Positions 42,114 to 51,535 of a stretch of DNA of 64,000 nt are shown here, piece by piece. Below the pieces are notes generated by a model that saw only the letters and a program-made list of their open reading frames with translations, made no database searches and was not told the DNA's origin. Both the position numbers and the translations under genes were made by a program. The stretch's first letter is position 1, and each line of letters starts with the position of its first letter. Origin of the DNA: Halothiobacillaceae bacterium. Its GTDB lineage: Bacteria > Pseudomonadota > Gammaproteobacteria > Halothiobacillales > Halothiobacillaceae. The stretch covers positions 62,001-126,000 of the forward strand of contig JAQVHL010000001.1 of the NCBI GenBank assembly GCA_028696185.1, in the 5' to 3' direction.

Positions 42114-42874
42114 TCGGTAAGGCCCATGTACTCGCAACGTCGCTGGTCCTGGGGATGACGCTGGGCACTGCCAGCGCCCAGGCTGGCGAGTATTCCGGTC
42201 AGGTCGATTGGGCCGGGCGCACCGTCCTCTCCCTGCCGGTGACCGGGGTTGTACAGAGCGTCAATGTGCGGGCGGGAGAGCAGGTGGCGCGTGGCACTGT
42301 TCTGCTGGCCCTGGACCCGCGTCCCTTTGAGGCCCGCCTGCAGCAGGCGCGTGCGACCGGTGACGGCCTCACGCGCAAGCGAGGGGAAGCCGAGCGTGAC
42401 GTAAAGCGCGCCCAGGAGCTCTATGACCGAACGGTGCTGTCCGATGCCGAGCGAGAAAAGGCGCTGATCGTCTTCGAAAGTACCGATGCTCAACTGCGTG
42501 CGGCGCGCGCGGCGGCCCAGGTCAGCGCTTGGGAAAAAGAGCAATCGGTCCTTAAAGCACCTTTTGATGCCCGTGTGCTGGCCGTGCGGGTCAGTCCTGG
42601 CGAAACAGTGGTAGCCCAACTCGATGCCCGTCCGCTCATCGAGCTGGCCCGGGCCGATCGTCGACGTGTCCTGGTCGAGGTGGAGGCCGATGTGGCAGCC
42701 CGCCTCAAGCTGGACGCACCGGTCAAACTGAGCGTGTCCGGCGGGCGTCAACAGGAGGGCGTTATCGCCGAAATTGCCTCAACGGGCGAAGGCGCACGCT
42801 ACCGCGTGGCGGTGGAGTTTTCTCCGGAAGGCGATGTCGTGGCAGGGCAGCCCGCCAAGGTCGTTCTGCCCTGA
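42110..42874 (+). CDS. Short RND-type periplasmic adaptor (membrane-fusion protein)
   Basis: This 254-residue protein has a signal peptide (MIGKAHVLATSLVLGMTLGTASAQA). It then shows the membrane-fusion pattern: a lipoyl half-motif LSLPVTGVVQSVNVRAGEQV, a helical hairpin (residues about 65-135), the second lipoyl half LKAPFDARVLAVRVSPGETV, and a beta-barrel part. It ends soon after that, without the C-terminal membrane-proximal domain of full-length adaptors (350-400 residues). It overlaps the TolC-like gene and is the last gene of the operon. Confidence 0.85.
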   Translation: MIGKAHVLATSLVLGMTLGTASAQAGEYSGQVDWAGRTVLSLPVTGVVQSVNVRAGEQVARGTVLLALDPRPFEARLQQARATGDGLTRKRGEAERDVKRAQELYDRTVLSDAEREKALIVFESTDAQLRAARAAAQVSAWEKEQSVLKAPFDARVLAVRVSPGETVVAQLDARPLIELARADRRRVLVEVEADVAARLKLDAPVKLSVSGGRQQEGVIAEIASTGEGARYRVAVEFSPEGDVVAGQPAKVVLP

Positions 42875-42888
42875 CGGGGAGGTTTCTT

Positions 42889-42934
42889 TGTGCCAATAAA
42901 AAAAAGCGCCTTTCGGCGCTTTTTTATTGGCACA
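42889..42934. terminator. Bidirectional terminator between adaptor gene and proS
   Basis: The arms TGTGCCAAT-A8-GCGCC and GGCGC-T6-ATTGGCACA pair with only a two-base bulge, giving A and T runs on both sides. It serves the adaptor gene on plus and proS on minus. Confidence 0.93.
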
Positions 42935-42942
42935 TGGGCTTG

Positions 42943-44670
42943 TCAGGGCTTACGCATGGCCTGGATGCGCTGCACGAGGGTGTCGACCAGTCCTTCGAGA
43001 GGGAGGTGACTGTTGTCCTCATCAAGGCGGGCGCGGAACTCTACTGTGCCGCTTTCCAGGCCGCGTTCGCTGATGACGATGCGCAGGGGCAGGCCGATAA
43101 GCTCCATGTCGGCGAAGGCCACGCCGGGACGTACTTCGCGGTCGTCCAGCAGCACGTCGATACCCGCTGCCGTCAGTTCGGCATAAAGCGCTTCAGCCCT
43201 GTCGCGCACGGCTGGTGAGCGATGGTGGTTGATGGGGATGAGGGCAAGATCGAAGGGAGCCAGCGGTGCGGGCCAGCGAATGCCGCGCTCGTCGAAGTTT
43301 TGCTCGATGGCGGCGGCTACGACGCGAGAGACGCCGATGCCATAGCAGCCCATGGTCATGACCTGCGCCTGGCCCTGTTCATTGAGTACGGCGGCGTTCA
43401 TGGCGCGGCTGTACTTGTCGCCCAACTGGAAGATATGGCCGACTTCGATGCCACGACGGATGACGAGGTGCCCCTTGCCGTCCGGGCTGGGATCGCCTTC
43501 GACCACGTCGCGGATGTCGGCGACGATGTCGGGCTCCGGCAGGTCGCGGCCCCAGTTGACGCCGGTGAGGTGATATTTAGGCTTGTTGGCGCCGCAGACG
43601 AAATCGGCCATGGCGGCCACACTGTGGTCGGCAATGACGCGGATCGCGGTACGGTCAAGTCCCACGGGGCCGAGGAAGCCCGGTGGACAGGCGAAGGCCG
43701 CGCGGATTTCCTCTTCGCTTGCGAGGCGGAAGTCGGCCAGGCCCGTGAGTTTGCCGGCCTTGATCTCGTTGAGCTTGTGGTCGCCGCGCACGAGCAGGAC
43801 ATGCAGGCTGTCGCCTGCCATGACCGCAATCAACTTGACGGTGCGCGAGAGCGGCAGGTCGAGCAGGGCGGCAACGTCTTCACAGGTGGTCTGCTTTGGG
43901 GTCTCGACTTCGCATAGCGCTTCGCCCGGAGCGGGGCGGGGCGCGCCCGGGGGCAGGGCTTCGGCAAGCTCTACGTTGGCGGCGTAGTCGGATTCGGTTG
44001 AGAAGGCGATCGCGTCCTCCCCGGAGGAGGCGAGCACGTGGAATTCGTGCGAGCCGGTGCCGCCGATGCTGCCGGTGTCGGCGCGCACGGCGCGGAAGTC
44101 CAGCCCCAGGCGGGTGAAGATGCGGGTGTAGGTCGCGTGCATCACCTCGTAGGTGGCCTGCAACGACGCCGGGTCCATGTGGAAGGAGTAGGCGTCCTTC
44201 ATCAGGAATTCGCGCGCGCGCATGACGCCGAAGCGCGGCCGGACTTCGTCGCGGAATTTGGTCTGGATCTGGTACCAGCACACCGGTAGCTGCTTGTAGC
44301 TTTTGAGTTCGCGGCGGGCGAAGTCGGTGATGATTTCTTCGTGGGTCGGGCCAAAGCAGAATTCGCGTGCGTGACGGTCCTTCAGGCGCAGCAGCTCGGG
44401 GCCGTATTGCTCCCAGCGGCCGGACTCCTGCCACAGTTCGGCGGGCTGGACGGCAGGCATCAAAACTTCAAGAGCGCCAGCGCGGTCCATTTCCTCGCGC
44501 ACGATGCGTTCGACCTTGCGCAGTACCTTGAGGCCCAGCGGTGTCCAGGTGTACAGGCCGGCGGCCAGACGGCGGATCAGGCCGGCGCGCAGCATGAGCT
44601 GGTGGCTGACGACTTCGGCGTCGGACGGGGTTTCCTTGAGGGTGTTCAGGGGAAAGAGCGAGGTGCGCAT
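42943..44670 (-). CDS. proS: Prolyl-tRNA synthetase (bacterial type)
   Basis: This 575-residue class II synthetase charges tRNA-Pro. Motif 1 and its surroundings are [20 protein letters not shown]. Motif 2 contains [20 protein letters not shown], and motif 3 lies at [19 protein letters not shown]. The YbaK-like editing insert sits between ([33 protein letters not shown]), which removes mischarged Ala. A C-terminal anticodon-binding domain follows. ATG 44670 begins the family's [15 protein letters not shown]; 51 further in-frame residues upstream are not family sequence. Confidence 0.95.
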   Translation of the reverse strand: MRTSLFPLNTLKETPSDAEVVSHQLMLRAGLIRRLAAGLYTWTPLGLKVLRKVERIVREEMDRAGALEVLMPAVQPAELWQESGRWEQYGPELLRLKDRHAREFCFGPTHEEIITDFARRELKSYKQLPVCWYQIQTKFRDEVRPRFGVMRAREFLMKDAYSFHMDPASLQATYEVMHATYTRIFTRLGLDFRAVRADTGSIGGTGSHEFHVLASSGEDAIAFSTESDYAANVELAEALPPGAPRPAPGEALCEVETPKQTTCEDVAALLDLPLSRTVKLIAVMAGDSLHVLLVRGDHKLNEIKAGKLTGLADFRLASEEEIRAAFACPPGFLGPVGLDRTAIRVIADHSVAAMADFVCGANKPKYHLTGVNWGRDLPEPDIVADIRDVVEGDPSPDGKGHLVIRRGIEVGHIFQLGDKYSRAMNAAVLNEQGQAQVMTMGCYGIGVSRVVAAAIEQNFDERGIRWPAPLAPFDLALIPINHHRSPAVRDRAEALYAELTAAGIDVLLDDREVRPGVAFADMELIGLPLRIVISERGLESGTVEFRARLDEDNSHLPLEGLVDTLVQRIQAMRKP

Positions 44671-44728
44671 GTGTCGTGGACTTGTGTGGGAATAGGGGTG
44701 CCCGCACGGTGGGGCATCGGGGGCGGCT

Positions 44729-45073
44729 TCAGAAGGTCTGGCCGTTCCAGCCGAAACGCTCGGGCCGTATATCGGAAAATTCGATGTAGATGCGTTCCGC
44801 CGGGATGCCCGGCTGGCGCTCAAGGAGCTTGCATAGTGCTTTGCTTGCCGCCCCGATCTGCGCCTGGGTCAGGCCTATGCTCTTGAACTCAAGATAGGCG
44901 CAGGGCGCATCGCTGGCCGCAAAGTGCAGGGCGGCTCCATCGTTGATGCGAACCATCACATAGGATTCGGGCTTGCCCAGAAGGCAAGCGGCCTCGGCGG
45001 AGAGCGCCTCCAGGCAGGCGGAACGCTCTTCGTCGCTCAGCCTCAGATTGGTGTCAAGGCTGACAACCGGCAT
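44729..45073 (-). CDS. MIF-like tautomerase
   Basis: This 114-residue protein, the size of human MIF, matches the macrophage migration inhibitory factor/D-dopachrome tautomerase family. The catalytic Pro follows the initiator Met (MPVVSLDTN). The active-site Lys lies in [12 protein letters not shown]. Further matches are [25 protein letters not shown] and the C-terminal GWNGQTF. In bacteria such proteins may act as phenylpyruvate tautomerases; the physiological role is unknown. It starts 2 bases after the DUF4124 gene and lies 58 bases before proS. Confidence 0.88.
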   Translation of the reverse strand: MPVVSLDTNLRLSDEERSACLEALSAEAACLLGKPESYVMVRINDGAALHFAASDAPCAYLEFKSIGLTQAQIGAASKALCKLLERQPGIPAERIYIEFSDIRPERFGWNGQTF

Positions 45074-45075
45074 GC

Positions 45076-45573
45076 TTACTTGCCCTTTCCAGCGCCGCCC
45101 GGAACACAGAACTGCTTGGCGCGCTTCTGTTCTTCCTCGACGCGCTTGTTGCGCTCTTCGGTGGTGAGCGGGCGATAGTCGCCGTTGTCGTCCTTGGTCA
45201 TGAGCAGGGAATCGCCCTTGAGGAGCTCAAGATTACGCTGCGCTTCCTGGCATTGTTTTTCGGCTTCCTCCCGCGGGAAGGCCGCGACTTCAGGTGGGGT
45301 TTCGGCCTTTTCGTCCTTTTTCTCGTCCTTGGCTGCGTCCTTTTCCGGGGCGGCGGGGGGCGTCTCGGGCTTGGTGGCTTCCGCCGGTGGGGCGGGGGGC
45401 ATGACCGGTTTGACTTCAAGCGTGTCGGCAGGGCGGTTGGCCGGCGGCGTCTGGGAGAAAACCACACGGCCGCTCTCGTCCACCCACTTGTAAACTTCGG
45501 CCGCCTGAGAGGCAGCGGTGCCCAATGCGAGTACACAGACCAGCGAGGTCAGCAGGCGACGTCCATGATGCAT
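45076..45573 (-). CDS. DUF4124 periplasmic protein
   Basis: This 165-residue protein has a signal peptide (RRLLTSLVCVLALGTAASQA, cleavage near residue 25). The short DUF4124 domain AEVYKWVDESGRVVFSQTPP follows. The rest is a Pro/Ala/Lys/Glu-rich linker (residues about 55-105) and a charged helix containing QCQEAQRNLELL, ending QFCVPGGAGKGK. The family has no known function. ATG 45573 follows GGGGAG. It is the first gene of the DUF4124-MIF-proS transcript. Confidence 0.85.
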   Translation of the reverse strand: MHHGRRLLTSLVCVLALGTAASQAAEVYKWVDESGRVVFSQTPPANRPADTLEVKPVMPPAPPAEATKPETPPAAPEKDAAKDEKKDEKAETPPEVAAFPREEAEKQCQEAQRNLELLKGDSLLMTKDDNGDYRPLTTEERNKRVEEEQKRAKQFCVPGGAGKGK

Positions 45574-45623
45574 GCGCGTTTCTCCCCGGGCGCTCCGCCC
45601 GATCTGGTTTAATATTGCGGTAA

Positions 45624-45654
45624 AGTATAGCTCAGCAAACTGAGGCTGTATCAA
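45624..45654 (-). promoter_or_regulatory. Candidate sigma-70 promoter of the DUF4124-MIF-proS operon
   Basis: On the minus strand, TTGATA (-35) and TATACT (-10) are separated by 19 bases. The spacer carries the inverted repeat CTCAG-TTTG-CTGAG, which could be a repressor site. Both hexamers match the consensus at five of six positions, though the spacer is a little long. Confidence 0.45.
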
Positions 45655-45746
45655 GCCTTATCGCGCTGAGCGGTGTTGTCTGGCGGATGCACGGAGGCGT
45701 CTTGCTGGCGGCATCGCAACCCATAAGAAGTACTCAGGGGGTTTTC

Positions 45747-46799
45747 GTGATCGGCAAAACGCTTTTCTGCGCATGCGCGCTCGTCCTGGGGTCGCTGGCT
45801 CATGCGGCCGATTCGCTTGAAACATTCGCGGTTCATGAAGAAATCGTGCCCAACACGCGTCTGCTGGACGGCTCCGTTGAGGCGGTACGCGCGGCGACGG
45901 TCAACGCGGAGATATCCGGCCGGGTCAGCGAGATCGGCTTCGATGTCGATGATTTCGTCAAACGCGGCGATGTACTGGTGCGCTTCCGTGATGTGGAAGT
46001 CGGGTCGCGCGTGCGTCAGGCCGAGGCGTCCCTCGCCGAGGCGCGGGCGCGACTGACGGAAGCCGAGGGCGATTACCGCCGCATTCAGAAGCTGCACGAG
46101 CAGCGTCTTGTTTCTCAATCCCAGCTTGATAACGCGCGTGCGGCCTATGAGTCGGCACGGGCCCGGGTGGAGTCGGCACGCGCTCAGCTGACTTCAGCCA
46201 AGGAGCAGCGGGACTATACCGAGGTCAAGGCACCTTTCAGTGGTTTCGTGACCCAGCGGTTTGTCGAGGTGGGGGAATCCGTTTCAGTGGGAACCCGCCT
46301 GTTTTCCGGCGTTTCGCTGGAGAAGCTGCGCGTGAGTGTGATGGTGCCGCAGCGGCTGATCGAGCGCGTGCGCGCTTCGGGCAAGGCGCGCGTGGTCTTC
46401 GGCGATGGGCGTGCGGTGGACTCCGAGTCCCTGACTGTCTACCCCTATGCGGATGCCGCCACGCATGATTTCAAGGTGCGTGTCAACCTGCCCCCTGGGG
46501 TCGAGGGCCTGTATCCGGGCATGTTCCTCAAGGTGGCGTTCGATCTGGGAGAGAATCCGCGCATGCGCGTACCGCTACAGACGGTGGCTTTTCGTAGCGA
46601 GTTGACCGGTGTTTATGTGGTCGGTGAGGACGGGCGGGTGAGTCTGCGGCAGGTCCGCCTGGGTGAGCGCCACGAGGATGGGCGTATCACGGTTCTGGCC
46701 GGGCTCTCGCCGGGCGAGCGTGTGGCGATGGATCCGATTCGTGCCGGTGTGTTGCTCAAGGCCCAGGCCCAGGCACGCCAGCAGGCAGAGGCGCGCTGA
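45747..46799 (+). CDS. RND efflux periplasmic adaptor subunit
   Basis: This 350-residue membrane-fusion protein has a signal peptide (KTLFCACALVLGSLAHAA). The lipoyl halves are VNAEISGRVSEIGFDVDDFV and DYTEVKAPFSGFVTQRFVEV, flanking a coiled-coil hairpin at about residues 80-155. Beta-barrel and membrane-proximal domains follow, containing GLYPGMFLKVAFDLG and RITVLAGLSPGERVAM. GTG 45747 is chosen because AGGGGG lies 5 bases upstream and the signal peptide begins there. Three bases separate it from the pump gene. Confidence 0.92.
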   Translation: MIGKTLFCACALVLGSLAHAADSLETFAVHEEIVPNTRLLDGSVEAVRAATVNAEISGRVSEIGFDVDDFVKRGDVLVRFRDVEVGSRVRQAEASLAEARARLTEAEGDYRRIQKLHEQRLVSQSQLDNARAAYESARARVESARAQLTSAKEQRDYTEVKAPFSGFVTQRFVEVGESVSVGTRLFSGVSLEKLRVSVMVPQRLIERVRASGKARVVFGDGRAVDSESLTVYPYADAATHDFKVRVNLPPGVEGLYPGMFLKVAFDLGENPRMRVPLQTVAFRSELTGVYVVGEDGRVSLRQVRLGERHEDGRITVLAGLSPGERVAMDPIRAGVLLKAQAQARQQAEAR

Positions 46800-46802
46800 G
46801 CC

Positions 46803-49800
46803 ATGAGTCACGCAAGCACCCCGCCGTTGGGCATTTCCGGGCGGATCGCCCGTCAGTTCCTGCATAGCGAGATCACACCGCTCTTGGCGCTGGTCGGGCT
46901 TCTGCTGGGTTTGTTCGCCATCCTCGTTACCCCGCGCGAGGAGGAGCCGCAGATCAACGTCACCTTCGCCAATGTCTTCATCCCCTATCCAGGGGCGACG
47001 GCGCAGGAGGTGGAGAGTCTGGTGGCCTCGCCGGCCGAACAGGTGCTGTCGGAAATCAGCGGCATTGAGCATATCTATTCCACCTCGCGCCCCGGTATGG
47101 CCGTCTTGACCGTACAGTTCGAGGTGGGGGAGGATCCGACCGATGCCATCGTGCGCTTGTACAACAAAATCTATTCCAATCAGGACTGGCTGCCGCCGGG
47201 CGTGGGCATTGGTCAGCCGATCATCAAGCCCAAGGGCATCGATGATGTGCCCATCCTTACCCTGACCCTGTGGCAGCGCGATGATGCACAGGGCGCCTAT
47301 GACATCCGTCAGGTGGCGCATGCCATTGAGGCCCAGCTCAAGCGGGTGCCGGGAACACGCGACATCTACACGGTCGGCGGTCCCGAGCGGGTCGTCAGCA
47401 TCCGTCTCGACCCGCAGCGTCTGGCGGGCTATGGCATTGCGCTGGACGATCTGCGTAATGCGCTCACCACGGCGAACCGCTCCTACGATGCCGGGGCGCT
47501 GGTGGCCGATAATCTGGAAATACCCCTGCAGGCCGGTACTTTCGTCACCGCGCCCGAAGAAGTGCGCATGCTGGTCGTCGGTCTGCACGAAGGCAAGCCC
47601 GTGTATCTGTGCGATGTGGCCGAGGTCAGCATGGGGCCGGACGTGCCGACCCAGTATGTCTTTACCGCCCAGGGCGCGGCCTCAGGTGAGCTGCCGGGGC
47701 TGGAGTATCCGGCGGTTACGGTTGCGGTCGCCAAGAAGCCGGGGGAGAACGCGGTGGACATCGCACGGACGATCATCCAGCGCATTGAGCTCCTCAAGGG
47801 GACGTATATCCCCGAAGGCGTCGAGATCACGGTGACTCGCAACTACGGGCAGACCGCGGACGACAAGGCCAGTACGCTGATCCACAAGCTGATCTTCGCC
47901 ACGGCCATTGTGGTGGTGCTGGTCGGTCTGGCGCTGGGCTTTCGCGAGGCGGTCATTGTGGGGGTGGCGATCATCGTCACCCTGGCCATGACCCTGTTTG
48001 CTTCCTGGGCCTGGGGCTTCACCCTGAACCGTGTTTCCCTGTTCGCCCTGATCTTCTCCATTGGCATCCTGGTTGACGATGCCATCGTGGTGGTGGAGAA
48101 CATTCACCGGCATATGCAGCAGGGAGGGCGCAGCCTGGCGCAGGCCATTCCCATTGCGGTGGACGAAGTCGGCGGGCCGACCATTCTCGCCACGCTGACG
48201 GTGATTGCCGCGCTCTTGCCCATGGCGTTCGTCACCGGCCTGATGGGGCCGTACATGAGCCCCATTCCGATCAATGCGAGCATCGGCATGCTGATCTCGC
48301 TGGTCGTGGCTTTCGTGGTGACCCCCTGGCTGACCTACCGTCTGCTGGGCAAGGTGGCCGTGGCGCACAACGAAACCGAGGAGCAGCACGCGGGTGCGAT
48401 GCTGCGTCTGTACCAGCGCGTGCTCACGCCCATGCTGCGTGAGCGGCGTGGTGCGCCGGGGCGCTGGCTGCTGCTGTTCTTCATCCTTATCCTGATCGGG
48501 GGCTCGCTGTCGCTGGGCTACATGAAGCTCGTGGTGCTGAAGATGCTGCCCTTCGACAACAAGTCGGAGTTCCAGGTTGTGGTGGACATGCCCGAAGGCA
48601 GCAGCCTGGAGCAGACCACGCGCGTGCTCCGGGCCCTGGGGGAGCGGCTTTCCACCGTCCCGGAGGTGCTGGATTACCAGATCTATGCCGGGACGGCCGC
48701 GCCGATCAACTTCAACGGGCTGGTGCGTCAGTATTATCTGCGTTCGGGTGCCAATGTCGGGGATATTCAGGTCAATCTGGTCGATAAAGCGCAGCGCAAA
48801 CGCAAGAGTCATGAGATTGCCCTGTCCGTGCGTGAGCCCTTGCAGGACATCGGACGTCGCTACGGCGCCAACGTCAAGCTTGTCGAAGTCCCGCCGGGGC
48901 CGCCGGTGCAGTCGCCCCTGGTGGCCGAGGTCTATGGGCTGGATTATCTGGGGCAGATCGACGTGGCCAAACAGCTGCGCGCCTATTTCGAGTCCACGCC
49001 CGATATCGTCGATGTCGATGACAGTGTGGAGGAGGCCTCGCTGCGCCTGATCGTCCATGTGGACCGGCAGAAGGCTGCGCTGTGGGGCGTGGACCAGGAC
49101 GCCATCGCCTTTGCCGTCAAGGCGGCGCTGACCGGGCACGATGCCGGTATCATGCACGGCGCACACGAAAAATATCCGGTGCCGCTGCGCATGGCCCTGC
49201 CGGTCGCGGAGCGGGGCGATATCGAAAATCTGCTTGCCTTGAAAGTGCGCAGTCGCGAGGGGCAGATGATCTCGCTGGGCGAACTGGTCAAGGTGGAGTT
49301 CACTCGCCGCGAGTTCAGCATCAACCACAAGGATCTGCTGCCTGTGGTCTATGTCACGGCAGACATGGCCGGGTCGACCGACAGTCCACTGTACGGCATG
49401 TTCGAGATGGTGCTGGATCTGCCCAACCGGCCGATGGATGGCGGGGCGCTCAAGCAATTCTTCATCAGTCAGCCGGACAACCCTTACGAGTATTCCATCA
49501 AGTGGGATGGCGAGTGGCAGATTACCTACGAAACCTTCCGTGACATGGGTATCGCCTATGGCGTGGGGCTGATCCTGATTTACCTGCTGGTGGTGGCGCA
49601 GTTCCGCTCCTATGTGGTCCCCCTCATTATCATGGCGCCGATCCCCTTGACCGTGATCGGCATCATGCCGGGGCATGCCCTGCTGGGGGCGCAGTTCACT
49701 GCCACCTCCATGATCGGCATGATCGCGCTGGCGGGGATCATCGTGCGCAACTCGATCCTGCTGGTGGATTTCATCAATGAACAGACACGACGGGGTATGG

Positions 49801-50039
49801 ACTTTCAGGATGCGGTGATTCATGCGGGGGCGGTCCGTACCAAGCCCATCGTGCTCACGGCGCTTGCGGCCATGCTGGGTGCCTTGTTCATCCTTGATGA
49901 TCCGATTTTCTCCGGGCTGGCGATCTCGCTGATCTTCGGCGTGCTGGTTTCCACTTTGCTGACCCTTGTCGTCATTCCGGTGGTGTATTACGCCTACATG
50001 TACCGTCGCCTGCACCGTCTGCGTCCGGTGCAGGTCTGA
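46803..50039 (+). CDS. RND (AcrB-type) efflux pump, inner-membrane subunit
   Basis: This 1078-residue proton-driven exporter has the RND layout of twelve membrane helices with two large periplasmic loops. The proton-relay pair of aspartates is in TM4, SIGILVDDAIVVVENIHRHM. Other landmarks are VSLFALIF, the second half's MIGMIALAGIIVRNSILLVD, and TKPIVLTALAAMLGA. The sequence is nearer the divergent RND group related to cation or uncharacterised export than to AcrB itself; the substrate is unknown. No outer-membrane channel is in this operon. A terminator follows the stop. Confidence 0.94.
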   Translation: MSHASTPPLGISGRIARQFLHSEITPLLALVGLLLGLFAILVTPREEEPQINVTFANVFIPYPGATAQEVESLVASPAEQVLSEISGIEHIYSTSRPGMAVLTVQFEVGEDPTDAIVRLYNKIYSNQDWLPPGVGIGQPIIKPKGIDDVPILTLTLWQRDDAQGAYDIRQVAHAIEAQLKRVPGTRDIYTVGGPERVVSIRLDPQRLAGYGIALDDLRNALTTANRSYDAGALVADNLEIPLQAGTFVTAPEEVRMLVVGLHEGKPVYLCDVAEVSMGPDVPTQYVFTAQGAASGELPGLEYPAVTVAVAKKPGENAVDIARTIIQRIELLKGTYIPEGVEITVTRNYGQTADDKASTLIHKLIFATAIVVVLVGLALGFREAVIVGVAIIVTLAMTLFASWAWGFTLNRVSLFALIFSIGILVDDAIVVVENIHRHMQQGGRSLAQAIPIAVDEVGGPTILATLTVIAALLPMAFVTGLMGPYMSPIPINASIGMLISLVVAFVVTPWLTYRLLGKVAVAHNETEEQHAGAMLRLYQRVLTPMLRERRGAPGRWLLLFFILILIGGSLSLGYMKLVVLKMLPFDNKSEFQVVVDMPEGSSLEQTTRVLRALGERLSTVPEVLDYQIYAGTAAPINFNGLVRQYYLRSGANVGDIQVNLVDKAQRKRKSHEIALSVREPLQDIGRRYGANVKLVEVPPGPPVQSPLVAEVYGLDYLGQIDVAKQLRAYFESTPDIVDVDDSVEEASLRLIVHVDRQKAALWGVDQDAIAFAVKAALTGHDAGIMHGAHEKYPVPLRMALPVAERGDIENLLALKVRSREGQMISLGELVKVEFTRREFSINHKDLLPVVYVTADMAGSTDSPLYGMFEMVLDLPNRPMDGGALKQFFISQPDNPYEYSIKWDGEWQITYETFRDMGIAYGVGLILIYLLVVAQFRSYVVPLIIMAPIPLTVIGIMPGHALLGAQFTATSMIGMIALAGIIVRNSILLVDFINEQTRRGMDFQDAVIHAGAVRTKPIVLTALAAMLGALFILDDPIFSGLAISLIFGVLVSTLLTLVVIPVVYYAYMYRRLHRLRPVQV

Positions 50040-50050
50040 CTGCCGGAAGT

Positions 50051-50090
50051 AAAAGCCCGTCACCGCCCCGTGCCGTGACGGGCTTTTGTC
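50051..50090 (+). terminator. Rho-independent terminator after the RND pump gene
   Basis: AAAAGCCCGTCAC and GTGACGGGCTTTT form a 13-bp stem with an 11-base loop, followed by GTCTTAT, 11 bases past the stop. Confidence 0.92.
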
Positions 50091-50167
50091 TTATCCCGAC
50101 CAGAAAGTTTCAATGGCTCTGGTATTGCTGATAAACTGAACCAAGCCACTCATAGAAAAGAGTTGTC

Positions 50168-51091
50168 ATGGCCGATCGTCGTCTCAAGGTATTTCACACC
50201 GTTGCCCGGCTGCTGAGCTTCACCAAAGCCGCCGAGGCGCTTCATATGACCCAGCCTGCGGTGACCTTCCAGGTGCGCCAGCTGGAGGAGCACTTCGACA
50301 CGCGTCTGTTCGATCGTACCCACAACCGGGTGACGCTGACCGACGTAGGCCAGGTGGTGTACGAAATTTCTGAACGCATCTTCGAGCTGTATGACGAGAT
50401 GGATCGCCGGGTGCGGGAAATGACCGGCGGCATGGGCGGTTCGCTCAATGTCGGTGCGAGCATGACCATTGCCGAAAACATGTTGCCCGCGCTCCTGGGT
50501 AAGTTCCGCCAGAAGCATCCCGAGCTTCAGGTGCGCCTCAAGGTCGGCAATACCGAGAGCATCGTTTCCATGGTCGAGCACAATGTGATCGATCTGGGAA
50601 TCGTCGAAGGATCGGTCAACAACAAAAATCTTCTGGTTGAACGTTGCCGTTCGGACGATCTGGTGGTCATCATGCCGCCGGATCACCCCCTGGCCGTTCG
50701 CGAGTCGTTGTCGGTCCACGAATTGATGCCGCACAGCTTCATCTGTCGCGAGGAAGGCTCGGGAACCCGTGAGGTGGTCATCAACTATCTTGCCGAGCAA
50801 GGCTTTCCGAACGGCTGGGACGTGTGCATGGAACTGGGCAGTCCGGAGGCCATCAAGGGGGCGGTCGAAGCCGGCATGGGCCTGTCGATCATGTCCTCAT
50901 CCGGTATTACCAAGGAGCTGCGCTTGGGGTTGCTCAAGGGGGTTCCCCTCAATCCGCCGCTCACGCGCGAGTTCTCCTTCGTGCGCCAGCGTCACAAATT
51001 CCGTCTGCCGGCCATGGAGGAGTTGCTGGATTTCTCCCGCGAGTATTGCCGCGATAGCGACCCTCAATGCGGGCTTTGCGCCCGGAGCTGA
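50168..51091 (+). CDS. LysR-family transcriptional regulator (CysL-like)
   Basis: This 307-residue regulator has an N-terminal winged helix: LKVFHTVARLLSFTKAAEAL and HMTQPAVTFQVRQLEEHFDT. The effector-binding domain has MEHNVIDLGIVEGSVN-type strand motifs and FICREEGSGTREVV, the pattern of the CysL/YwfK subgroup. That subgroup and the related CbbR regulators control sulfur and carbon assimilation genes. The C-terminus carries a Cys pair (DPQCGLCARS). No target gene is adjacent, so the regulated operon is unknown. Confidence 0.9.
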   Translation: MADRRLKVFHTVARLLSFTKAAEALHMTQPAVTFQVRQLEEHFDTRLFDRTHNRVTLTDVGQVVYEISERIFELYDEMDRRVREMTGGMGGSLNVGASMTIAENMLPALLGKFRQKHPELQVRLKVGNTESIVSMVEHNVIDLGIVEGSVNNKNLLVERCRSDDLVVIMPPDHPLAVRESLSVHELMPHSFICREEGSGTREVVINYLAEQGFPNGWDVCMELGSPEAIKGAVEAGMGLSIMSSSGITKELRLGLLKGVPLNPPLTREFSFVRQRHKFRLPAMEELLDFSREYCRDSDPQCGLCARS

Positions 51092-51243
51092 TTCCGTCAG
51101 GGATCGGTTTTAAAGCCGGATGAAACGCAGCCGCCGTAAGGCGGCTGAATTCTTTGTATCCGGCAGGAAAAAAAGGCAGGACAGGGCTGAAGAGCGGGTT
51201 TGCATGCCCGCCGATTTCCGGGCATGCGCTACCGGGCCTGCTG
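51092..51243. other. Gap with two hairpins between lysR and glycine-zipper gene
   Basis: A stem CAGCCGCC-GTAA-GGCGGCTG at 51128-51147 followed by AATTCTTTG probably ends the LysR transcript. A second stem, GCATGCCCG / CGGGCATGC at 51202-51227, lies just after the convergent lipoprotein gene on its strand but lacks a T run. Nothing else is seen in this stretch. Confidence 0.6.
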
Positions 51244-51477
51244 TTATTTCTTCTTGTTCCGTTCGTGAACATTGCCGATAACGGCGCCGGCAGCACCACC
51301 GACCACGGCGCCCGTGACCGGGTCGCCTCCGGAAATGGCCGAGACACCGGCCCCGGCAGCCGCGCCGATGGCCCCGCCCTTGACAGTGGCCTTTTCTCGC
51401 GGCCCCAGGCTGTTGCAGCCGGCAAGCAGGGCGGTGGCAAGCAGGAGGGGGATCGTCAGTCGTGTCATGCAGGGCAT
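51244..51477 (-). CDS. Small glycine-zipper lipoprotein
   Basis: This 77-residue protein has a lipoprotein signal peptide ending LLATALLAGC (lipid-modified Cys about residue 21). A glycine-zipper region follows: VKGGAIGAAAGAGVSAI, then GAVVGGAAGAVIGNV. It ends in a basic tail, HERNKKK. Such Gly-zipper proteins insert into or line the outer membrane; the precise function is unknown. ATG 51477 has AAGGAG 8 bases upstream, a better fit than ATG 51468. Confidence 0.8.
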   Translation of the reverse strand: MPCMTRLTIPLLLATALLAGCNSLGPREKATVKGGAIGAAAGAGVSAISGGDPVTGAVVGGAAGAVIGNVHERNKKK

Positions 51478-51535
51478 GGTCTGGGCTCCTTGGTACGGTG
51501 TTGCGGTGACGTGGAAAAAGGGCTTTCGCCGCTCC

